In this document: positions 1 through 5,505 of the stretch, piece by piece | How the letters are laid out: each line of letters opens with the position of its first letter | Position numbering within the stretch: the stretch's first letter is position 1 | Source: Fimbriimonadaceae bacterium | GTDB taxonomy: Bacteria; Armatimonadota; Fimbriimonadia; Fimbriimonadales; Fimbriimonadaceae | Reading direction: 5' to 3' | Assembly (NCBI GenBank): GCA_022402505.1 | Contig: JAKRSE010000331.1 | Coordinates: forward strand, 1 to 7,749 | DNA length: 7,749 bases | Program-made: the position numbers and the translations under genes | Notes under the pieces: model-generated | What the model was told of the DNA's origin: nothing | Seen by the model: the letters and a program-made list of their open reading frames with translations, nothing else | The model's database searches: none

Positions 1-808
1 GAAGACCGACTTCGACGGGATCGTGATCTGCAGCACGACCGCCGAGCACCGAGACCTGGTGGCCCGATGCGTCGGCGCCGGCAAGCCGATCTTTGTCGAA
101 AAGCCGATGGGCATGAACGGCGACGATTCGGCCGCCATCGCCGGCCTGCTGACCGAAGCCGGAGTTCCCTTCTCCACCGGCTACTTCCGCCGAGGCGACG
201 GCCAGGTCCGCAAGCTGCGGCGGCTGGTGCAGGAGGGAGCCTTTGGAACCGTCACCCGCGCCCGCTTCAGCAACTGCCACAGCGGAGCCCTGGGCGGATG
301 GTTCGACTCGGAATGGCGATGGATGGCCGATCTCAGCCGGGCCGGCGTCGGAGCCTTCGGCGACCTGGGAACCCATGTGCTCGACCTCGCCCTCTGGATG
401 TTCGGCTCACCGGACCGGGCGGTCGGATCGCTCCAGGCGGGCACGAACCGCTACCCCGGATGCGAAGAGTACGGCGAGGCGATCTTTGCCTATGACTCCG
501 GCCTGCTCGTCACCCTGGCGGCCGGCTGGAACGACGTCGCCGACCCCTGCCCGATCCAGCTGATGGCCACCGGCGGTCACGCCCTCATCTGCAACGGCAG
601 CCTGATGGTCAAGATCGGCGACGGACCGCTCGAAGAGGTTGAAGGCGACGAGGGCGCTCCCGCCGGCTTCTCCGGCTTCGTGGACTACGTCGTGACGGGC
701 GAGGGCGAACTTGTCCTGCCGACCGAGGCCCTGGCCCGCGACCGGGCGATGAGCGCCGTCTACCGCTCCAACGAGAGCGGCCGCTGGGAATCGGTCGTCC
801 GAGACTGA
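1..808 (+). CDS. Gfo/Idh/MocA-family NAD(P)-dependent oxidoreductase, 5'-truncated by window edge
   Basis: This is the 3' part of a dehydrogenase of the Gfo/Idh/MocA family, cytosolic enzymes that oxidise or reduce sugars, inositols and related polyols with NAD(P). The frame is open from base 2, so the GTG at 23 is an internal valine and the N-terminal Rossmann GxGxxG part lies outside the window. Visible hallmarks are the strand DGIVICSTTAEH, the EKP motif at 98-106 (its lysine is a conserved catalytic and cofactor-contact residue), and GDLGTHVLD at about 359-385, matching the family active-site pattern with conserved Asp and His. The end, AVYRSNESGRW, is typical of the family C-terminus. 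Substrate cannot be told from sequence, and these genes are often mis-named after myo-inositol dehydrogenase. It converges with the - strand gene at 829, and a strong hairpin follows at 822-861. A second, separate family member starts at 7620. Family membership is near certain; the specific function is unknown. Confidence 0.93.
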   Translation, partial: KTDFDGIVICSTTAEHRDLVARCVGAGKPIFVEKPMGMNGDDSAAIAGLLTEAGVPFSTGYFRRGDGQVRKLRRLVQEGAFGTVTRARFSNCHSGALGGWFDSEWRWMADLSRAGVGAFGDLGTHVLDLALWMFGSPDRAVGSLQAGTNRYPGCEEYGEAIFAYDSGLLVTLAAGWNDVADPCPIQLMATGGHALICNGSLMVKIGDGPLEEVEGDEGAPAGFSGFVDYVVTGEGELVLPTEALARDRAMSAVYRSNESGRWESVVRD

Positions 809-821
809 AGCCCGGACGACC

Positions 822-861
822 CGCCGGGTCACCGAATCCGAATGGACTCGGCGACCCGGCG
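822..861. terminator. Strong hairpin between convergent genes, probable bidirectional terminator
   Basis: Arms 822-835 and 848-861 are complementary at 13 of 14 positions. The one exception (831/852) is an A-C mismatch in + strand RNA but a U-G wobble in - strand RNA, so the stem is continuous for the - strand gene. TCC/GGA at 837-839 and 844-846 can extend it to a GAAT loop. It lies 14 bases after the stop of the upstream oxidoreductase and covers the stop codon (829-831) and last codons of the - strand gene. No T-tract follows on either strand, so it is either an atypical intrinsic terminator or a 3'-end stabiliser. The hairpin is directly visible; the terminator role is inferred. Confidence 0.6.
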
Positions 862-1851
862 CTGAATCGCGGCAGCCGCGTCCAGATCGGTCACCCGGCT
901 CTGGATCGCCCAGCATTCACGCCCTCGGGTCAGAAGGATGATCTGGACGGAGGTCTTTCGACCGTCGATCTCCGCCTGCCCCTCGATGATACGTCCCTGA
1001 GCCCCGGTCACCCGGGCCGCTCGGACGGCGGGCTGAAAGCCGGCATAGCCGTCGCGCCGCAGCTGCTCGCCATAGGCCGCCACCCAGCCGCCCAGATCGA
1101 GCTCCTGCCCGGCGGGGATACGGAAGTAGCTGGCAAAGACCGCGAGAGTCCCGTCGTCGCCGGCCCACTCGCTCATCGCCTCGACCTCTGACTTCTCGGT
1201 CTCGGAGCGACGCGCGTTGATCTCGCGGAGCGCGAAGGGAGCCGCCAGAACCAGCTTGGCCGATTCCAGGATCCGCATCGGGAAGGCGGCCGGAGCGGGC
1301 CGCGGAGCCGGGCGCACGGTGCGGGCCGGGAGACCCCATTCGTCGTAGGCCCCGGCCGCTTCCGGCTCGGCGGTGAGGATCATCGAATCAACGACCTCTT
1401 CGATCCGGCTTCGCTCCAGGCCTTCCGCCGTGCGGGCGATGAGGTCGATCTGCCAGGCCCTGACGCCGGACTTCACCCGGATGGACGCCCGCCTCAAGCC
1501 GCCGGAGTCGGCCAGAACCATCAAGGCTCCGGCGTGGCTCCCGATTTCGCGCGGCTCGATGGTGAATCCCTCGATGATCCCCAGGGTCCGCCGGGCGTAG
1601 AGGTCCAGCATGTTTTCAGGGGCGAAATGAACCGAACTCCATCGGTCGAAGGTGATCCTGGCCTCCACCGAATCATCGGAGGCCTGCCAGACCTTCCGGT
1701 CCACGGACTGGGGAAACTCGCTGCGGGCCGCGCCGGCGGCGAGGGTCGGGCGCCCGGGGAGCATCACGGACAGGCCCGCATCCGGAAGGGCCTCCACCTG
1801 CCATGGTCCCGAAGCCATAGCCATCATCATGACGGCGGCATTGATCATCAT
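829..1851 (-). CDS. Hypothetical protein with two similar alpha/beta modules, possibly exported
   Basis: This is a 340-residue protein of no family I can name with confidence. It appears to be built from two related modules, about residues 17-160 and 195-340, joined by a Pro/Ala-rich linker (about 176-190). Each module starts with a strand (SVMLPGRP; KLVLAAPFAL), has a central helix (MLDLYARRTLG; GWVAAYGEQLR), then two strands ending in a W-containing strand (AWQIDLIAR; CWAIQSRV), and closes with a helix and a short terminal strand. That pattern recalls PsbP/Mog1/DUF1795-like folds, which is inference only. The N-terminus is Met- and Ala-rich without positive charge, so a signal peptide is doubtful. 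An in-frame TGA directly precedes the ATG at 1851, making that the most upstream start; ATGs at residues 2, 8-10 and 12 are alternatives. No Shine-Dalgarno is seen. It is divergent from the lipid kinase and convergent with the upstream oxidoreductase. The coding call is supported by its length, its internal duplication and the clean fit to its neighbours. Confidence 0.8.
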   Translation of the reverse strand: MMINAAVMMMAMASGPWQVEALPDAGLSVMLPGRPTLAAGAARSEFPQSVDRKVWQASDDSVEARITFDRWSSVHFAPENMLDLYARRTLGIIEGFTIEPREIGSHAGALMVLADSGGLRRASIRVKSGVRAWQIDLIARTAEGLERSRIEEVVDSMILTAEPEAAGAYDEWGLPARTVRPAPRPAPAAFPMRILESAKLVLAAPFALREINARRSETEKSEVEAMSEWAGDDGTLAVFASYFRIPAGQELDLGGWVAAYGEQLRRDGYAGFQPAVRAARVTGAQGRIIEGQAEIDGRKTSVQIILLTRGRECWAIQSRVTDLDAAAAIQRRVAESIRIR

Positions 1852-1899
1852 TCACTGAAGACGAAACAGGGCCGGCAAAAGAACCGAGTCCGCCGTGGG

Positions 1900-1905
1900 T
1901 ATCTT
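1900..1905 (+). promoter_or_regulatory. Candidate -10 box TATCTT for leaderless start of the lipid kinase
   Basis: TATCTT (TANNNT form) ends exactly six bases before the ATG at 1912, so transcription from it would begin at or next to the A of the start codon. No Shine-Dalgarno lies between it and the ATG. No convincing -35 is seen 16-18 bases upstream (AAAAGA region). The same geometry recurs at 5490. The role is inferred. Confidence 0.4.
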
Positions 1906-1911
1906 CGGCAG

Positions 1912-2784
1912 ATGCCCCTGCCCGGGCCCGTCGCCTTCATCGTCAACCCCCACGCCGGACGGAGGCAGAAGCACGTCGCCTGGATCGAGCGAGAAGCCCA
2001 GGCGGGGGACAGGCTCCTGATCACCCAGGCCCGAGGGGAGGCCGAGGGCCTGGCCCGCACCGCCATCGCGGAAGGGGCGCGCACCATCGCCGTCTGGGGA
2101 GGCGACGGGACCGCCAATGAAGCGCTGCCCGCTCTCGCCGGAACCGACGCCGTCCTGGCCGTCCTTCCCGGGGGAACCGGAAACGATCTTGCCAGGCACC
2201 TTCAGACTCCCCTGGAAGCGGCTCGCGCCTGGGAGGCTCTGAATGGCGGAGAGCCCAGGACCGTGGACCTCGGCCGCCTCAATGATCGACCGTTCATCAA
2301 CATCGTCTCCTGCGGGTTCGATGCGGCGGTCGGGGAGCGGATCAACCGGCCCGGCCGTCGCAGCGGCGGAACGTTCGCCTACATCGTCGCCCTGGTTCAG
2401 ACCCTCGCCGCGTTCCAGCCTCTGCCGCTGAAGATCAGTTCGGAGGACAAACCCGTCTGGGAGGGCGAGGCGATGCTCTGCGCCATCGCCAACGCCTCCA
2501 GCTATGGGGGCGGGATGAAGGTCTCACCCCAGTCTCGGCTGGACGATGGCCTCTTGGACCTGGTGATCCTGGAGAAGATCGGTCGGGGCGAGCTTCTGCG
2601 GCAGTTTCCCAAAGTCTTCTCGGGCAGCCACCTGAGCCATCCGAAGGTCCACCACATTCGCCTTCGGTCTGGACGGCTGGTCACAGGTCGGCCGACACCG
2701 CTCCTCGTTGACGGCGAACCCGGGCCCGCCCTTCCGGTCAGCTTCGAGATTCGGCCTTCCGCGATCCGCCTGGCCCACCCCTGA
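1912..2784 (+). CDS. Diacylglycerol kinase/YegS-family lipid kinase
   Basis: This 290-residue cytosolic or membrane-associated kinase transfers phosphate from ATP to a lipid alcohol such as diacylglycerol, giving phosphatidate for phospholipid recycling. The exact lipid cannot be read from sequence. The diacylglycerol kinase catalytic domain opens with AFIVNPHAG (residues 8-16). GGDGT at 63-67 is the nucleotide-binding signature, followed by NE at 69-70, and LPGGTGNDLAR at 85-95 is the second signature. The C-terminal beta domain carries GFDA (135-138), SYGGGMKVSP (197-206), DDGLLDLVI (211-219) and VDGEP (266-270), all usual in YegS/BmrU/DgkB proteins. Length fits the family (about 290-310). 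The frame is open upstream to 1534, but homology starts at the PVAFIVNP strand, so the ATG at 1912 is the best start. It lacks a Shine-Dalgarno but has a TATCTT box six bases upstream. The gene ends ten bases before the end of the convergent ppk1, and its stop codon lies in a shared hairpin. Confidence 0.94.
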   Translation: MPLPGPVAFIVNPHAGRRQKHVAWIEREAQAGDRLLITQARGEAEGLARTAIAEGARTIAVWGGDGTANEALPALAGTDAVLAVLPGGTGNDLARHLQTPLEAARAWEALNGGEPRTVDLGRLNDRPFINIVSCGFDAAVGERINRPGRRSGGTFAYIVALVQTLAAFQPLPLKISSEDKPVWEGEAMLCAIANASSYGGGMKVSPQSRLDDGLLDLVILEKIGRGELLRQFPKVFSGSHLSHPKVHHIRLRSGRLVTGRPTPLLVDGEPGPALPVSFEIRPSAIRLAHP

Positions 2785-2799
2785 CGGAGCCGGTCAGGG
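2779..2799. terminator. Hairpin carrying both stop codons of convergent lipid kinase and ppk1
   Basis: CCCTGAC (2779-2785) and GTCAGGG (2793-2799) form a perfect seven-base-pair stem with a seven-base loop. The TGA of the lipid kinase (2782-2784) lies in the left arm, and the stop of ppk1 (2794-2796, read on the minus strand) lies in the right arm, so the inverted repeat reads as a stop-containing arm from either direction. No T-tract follows on either strand, and the stem is modest. A compact bidirectional terminator is possible but unproven. Confidence 0.42.
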
Positions 2800-4890
2800 C
2801 TCGGCGTGGATGTCGGGCGGAATCCGGAGTTCGAGCAGGCGGCCGGCGGGGTGGTCCATCAGCCAGTCCTGAGAAGAGAAGGGAGCCTCGCCCGCCTTCG
2901 GCTTCCGGCGAACATAGGCCCCTGAGACCCGGAGCTGCCAGCCCTTCTTGGTGTCCCGAAGGCAGGACTCCATGACCTGATTCTTCAGGTAGGCCTGCAG
3001 GATCGGACTCTCCACGGGCGCCAGGACCTCGATCCGGCGGTCAAGATTTCGGCGCATGAGGTCGGCGCTGCCGATGTAGACCTTCGGGCTGCCGTCTCCG
3101 CCGAACCAGTAGATGCGCGAGTGCTCCAGGAACCGGCCGACCACGCTCACGACCCGGATCCGGTCGCTGAGCCCCGGCACCCCCGGCTTCAGGCAACAGA
3201 TCCCCCGGATCACGAGATCGACCTCCACTCCCGCCGAGGAGGCTTCGTAGAGCGCGTCGATGATCCCCGGATCGACCAGTGAATTGACCTTGATCATCAC
3301 TCGGCCCGGCCGGCCGTTCCGCGCCGCCCAGGTCTCGGCCTGGATCAGTTCGATGATCTGCTCGCGGAGCCGGAACGGGGCAACCAGCAGCTTTTTGAAG
3401 CGAATCCCCCGACTCAGCCCGGTCAGATAGTTGAAGAGGTTGTGGATGTCCTGGCCGATCTCCGGGTCGTCGGTGAAGAGTCCGAGGTCGGTGTAGAGCC
3501 GCGATGTCGCCGGGTTGTAGTTTCCGGTGCCGACGTGGGTGTAGGTCCGGATGCCGTCTTCATCCCGCCGGACCACGACGCAGAGCTTGCAGTGGGTCTT
3601 CAGCTCGGCGAACCCATAGGAGACGTGGACCCCGGCCCGTTCCAGTGCCCGAGCCCAGACGAGGTTGTTGCTCTCGTCAAACCGGGCCTTGAGCTCCACC
3701 ATCACGGCCACTTGCCGTCCCGCTTCGGCCGAGGCCAGATGGGCCTGGACGATCGGGCTGGGGCTGCCGACCCGATAGAGGGTCTGCTTGACTCCCAGAA
3801 CCTTGTCATCCTCCGAAACCGCCTCCACCAGCTCCTGAACCGGGCTGAACGAGTCGTAGGGATGGTGGAGGAGGAAAGGTCCGCGCCGGATCTCTTCGAA
3901 GAGGCCCTCGGGGGAATCGAGACCTCGGACGGCGTGGGGGACATGGGGAGCGAACTTCAGGTCGGGCCGATCGGACCGAGCCAGCGACCAAAGGAAGTCG
4001 TAGCCGAGCATCCCGTCGATGCTGAAGACATCGTCCGGTTCCAGCTCCAAGCCGTGAAGGAGCACCTGCATCGCCCCCGGGCTGATGCCCTTCTGGGCTT
4101 CCAGGAGGACCGGGGCACCAAGCCGACGACGGCGGAGACTCTCCTCCACCGCTTCGATGAGGTCGCCCGCCTCCAGTTCGCGGATCTCCACGTCGGCGTC
4201 TCGGATGACCCGGAAGAGGTGCGAGGCCCCGACCGCGACGCCCGGGAAGAGGCGATCCAGATGGCCTCGGATCATCTCCTCCACGGGCAGGTGGGCTCCC
4301 TTCCGGCCCGGAACGGCGAAGAGCCGGGGCACAACCGGGGGAATCTTGACCCGGGCCACGCGCAGCTCGCCCTGGTCGTCCAGCTCCACCAAGAGGTTGA
4401 GCGAACGGTTGGAGATGAACGGAAACGTGGTCGTGGGGTGGAGCAGAAGCGGGGTGCAGAGGGGAAAGACCTCGGCAAGGAACCGCCGGCTCAGTTCGGT
4501 CTGCTCTGCAGGGCGGAGTTCGGACCAGGAGAGCAGCCGGATTCCGGCCCGCCGGAGAGCCGGCCGGAGCTTTTGGGACCAGATCCCAGCCGCCCGGGCC
4601 CGAAGCGACCGGGCGATCGGCTGGATCAGGTCCAGCTGTTCCGAGGCCGAGAGGCCGTCCGGCGAAAGCTCGCCGACTCCCGCCTCTTCCTGCTCGATCA
4701 GCCCGCTGACCCGGACCATGTAGAACTCATCCAGGTTCGACTCGAAGATCGCCAGGAACTTGATCCGCTCCAGCAGGGGATTGTCCGGGTTCACGGACTC
4801 CAGCAGAACCCGCTTGTTGAAGCTCAGCCAGGATGCCTCTCGGTTCAGATAGCGGCCAACCCGGCGGCGCGGCATCGATCGTTCCGGCAT
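2794..4890 (-). CDS. ppk1: Polyphosphate kinase 1
   Basis: PPK1 reversibly builds inorganic polyphosphate from the gamma-phosphate of ATP through a phosphohistidine intermediate; it is often membrane-associated. From the ATG at 4890 the protein is 698 residues, close to the usual ~690. The N-terminal domain shows NREASWLSFN (16-25) and FESNLDEFYMVRV (49-61). The catalytic half shows LGVKQTLYR (365-373) and VELKARFDE (398-406), whose arginines R373 and R403 match the metal/ATP-site arginines of E. coli PPK1. KTHCKL (431-436) carries the phosphorylated histidine, H433. HVGTGNYNP (452-460) follows, and GRFLEHSRIYWF (585-596) carries the second conserved histidine, H590. No key residue is missing. 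ATGs at 4938 (714 residues, with a GGAGG 14 bases upstream) and 4875 (693 residues) are alternative starts. The frame stays open to 5511, but that part is antisense to the HD gene. It is convergent with the lipid kinase and divergent from the HD hydrolase. Confidence 0.97.
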   Translation of the reverse strand: MPERSMPRRRVGRYLNREASWLSFNKRVLLESVNPDNPLLERIKFLAIFESNLDEFYMVRVSGLIEQEEAGVGELSPDGLSASEQLDLIQPIARSLRARAAGIWSQKLRPALRRAGIRLLSWSELRPAEQTELSRRFLAEVFPLCTPLLLHPTTTFPFISNRSLNLLVELDDQGELRVARVKIPPVVPRLFAVPGRKGAHLPVEEMIRGHLDRLFPGVAVGASHLFRVIRDADVEIRELEAGDLIEAVEESLRRRRLGAPVLLEAQKGISPGAMQVLLHGLELEPDDVFSIDGMLGYDFLWSLARSDRPDLKFAPHVPHAVRGLDSPEGLFEEIRRGPFLLHHPYDSFSPVQELVEAVSEDDKVLGVKQTLYRVGSPSPIVQAHLASAEAGRQVAVMVELKARFDESNNLVWARALERAGVHVSYGFAELKTHCKLCVVVRRDEDGIRTYTHVGTGNYNPATSRLYTDLGLFTDDPEIGQDIHNLFNYLTGLSRGIRFKKLLVAPFRLREQIIELIQAETWAARNGRPGRVMIKVNSLVDPGIIDALYEASSAGVEVDLVIRGICCLKPGVPGLSDRIRVVSVVGRFLEHSRIYWFGGDGSPKVYIGSADLMRRNLDRRIEVLAPVESPILQAYLKNQVMESCLRDTKKGWQLRVSGAYVRRKPKAGEAPFSSQDWLMDHPAGRLLELRIPPDIHAEP

Positions 4891-4903
4891 CGTCTTCCCG
4901 CGC

Positions 4904-4909
4904 AGGATA
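4904..4909 (-). promoter_or_regulatory. Weak candidate -10 box TATCCT upstream of ppk1
   Basis: On the minus strand TATCCT (TANNNT form) lies 13 bases before the ATG at 4890, which would give a 5' leader of roughly seven bases containing GGGAAG. No -35 hexamer is recognisable at the expected distance. If real, this supports 4890 rather than 4938 as the ppk1 start. It rests on a six-base match only. Confidence 0.2.
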
Positions 4910-4937
4910 TCCGTTTCGGAAGCCGCGCCTGCCATCA

Positions 4938-4959
4938 TTCGGCCTTGATGACCCTCCTT
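4938..4959 (-). promoter_or_regulatory. Alternative ppk1 start with AAGGAGG, antisense to first codons of the HD gene
   Basis: On the minus strand AAGGAGG (4953-4959) precedes tandem ATGs at 4938 and 4935 in the ppk1 frame, 14 and 17 bases away, longer than the usual 5-9. The bases are also codons 2-5 of the HD gene on the opposite strand, so the match to Shine-Dalgarno may be chance from Leu-Leu codons. If used, the ppk1 transcript would overlap the start of the HD gene in antisense. Confidence 0.22.
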
Positions 4960-5505
4960 CACCGTGCCACGCTCTTCGCGGCCGAGGCTCATCCCGGCCA
5001 GGACCGGGACGGCGAAGCGGCCCTTCCCTACCTCCATCACCCGCTGGAAGTCGCCCGGAACCTCCGCTGGGTGGCAGGCGTGACCGATCCGGAGATGCTC
5101 GCCGCCGCCCTGCTTCACGACGTGGTCGAAGAGACGGGCCGAACTCTGGAGGAGTTGGAGGACCGGTTCGGAACCCGGGTCGCCGGTCTGGTGCGGGAAC
5201 TGACCCGAACCGAGCCCTCGGCCGAACAGACCGAGGGCCTGAGCCGGGACGAGGTTCGGGAACTCCGGTCGCGGATGCTCCTGGAGGAGATCGCCCGGAT
5301 GTCGCCCGAAGCCCAGATCATCAAGCTCTGCGACCGCCTGAGCAACCTGGAGGAGGCGGGCTGGACCAGGAGCGAGAAGCGGTACCGGCGCTACGTGAAG
5401 CAGTCCCGGCGCTTCCTGGAGATCATCCCCCGCACGGTGAACCCGCCTGCTTGGGATCGATTGAGGCAGGAGATCGCCGCCGCTTCGGCTAAACTCCAAC
5501 AATGA
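4948..5505 (+). CDS. Stand-alone RelA/SpoT-type HD hydrolase, probable (p)ppGpp hydrolase (MESH1-like)
   Basis: This 185-residue protein is the HD hydrolase domain of RelA/SpoT enzymes without the synthetase, TGS or ACT parts. That family removes the 3'-pyrophosphate of (p)ppGpp with a bound Mn ion, and human MESH1 (about 180 residues) has the same size. The metal-site set is complete: H31 in LPYLHHPLEVA, H57-D58 in ALLHDVVEE, and D129 in KLCDRLSN. R20 and N133 fit conserved substrate-contact positions. The usual HDxxED motif reads HDVVEE, a conservative D-to-E change at residue 62. The frame is open far upstream, but that part is antisense to ppk1. The ATG at 4948 begins just before the first helix of the domain and is the sensible start, with no clear Shine-Dalgarno. 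The gene is divergent from ppk1 by 57 bases, and its TGA overlaps the next ATG as ATGA, suggesting coupled translation with the MCE gene. The true substrate could be another nucleotide (MESH1 also acts on NADPH). Confidence 0.87.
   Translation: MTLLHRATLFAAEAHPGQDRDGEAALPYLHHPLEVARNLRWVAGVTDPEMLAAALLHDVVEETGRTLEELEDRFGTRVAGLVRELTRTEPSAEQTEGLSRDEVRELRSRMLLEEIARMSPEAQIIKLCDRLSNLEEAGWTRSEKRYRRYVKQSRRFLEIIPRTVNPPAWDRLRQEIAAASAKLQQ
5490..5495 (+). promoter_or_regulatory. Candidate -10 box TAAACT for leaderless start of the MCE gene
   Basis: TAAACT lies in the last codons of the HD gene and ends exactly six bases before the ATG at 5502, the same geometry as the box before the lipid kinase. There is no Shine-Dalgarno before this ATG. 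A TTGAGG at 5461 is 23 bases upstream, too far for a standard -35. It could give the MCE gene its own transcript in addition to coupling with the HD gene. Inferred from motif and spacing only. Confidence 0.4.

Noticed and set aside
407..916. 169-codon minus-strand frame opposite the first oxidoreductase
   Set aside because: It is antisense to a conserved family C-terminus, with no domain and no start signal.
1534..1911. Upstream extension of the lipid kinase to 416 residues
   Set aside because: It overlaps the - strand hypothetical gene, and the extra residues show no family pattern. The kinase fold starts at the VNPHAG strand.
3442..4947. Upstream extension of the HD hydrolase frame on the + strand
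   Set aside because: It is antisense to the catalytic part of ppk1, and its translation has no domain. HD-domain homology begins at 4948.
4833..5492. 219-codon + strand frame overlapping the HD gene
   Set aside because: It is a shifted frame of the HD gene with Pro/Arg/Gly-rich content and no domain.
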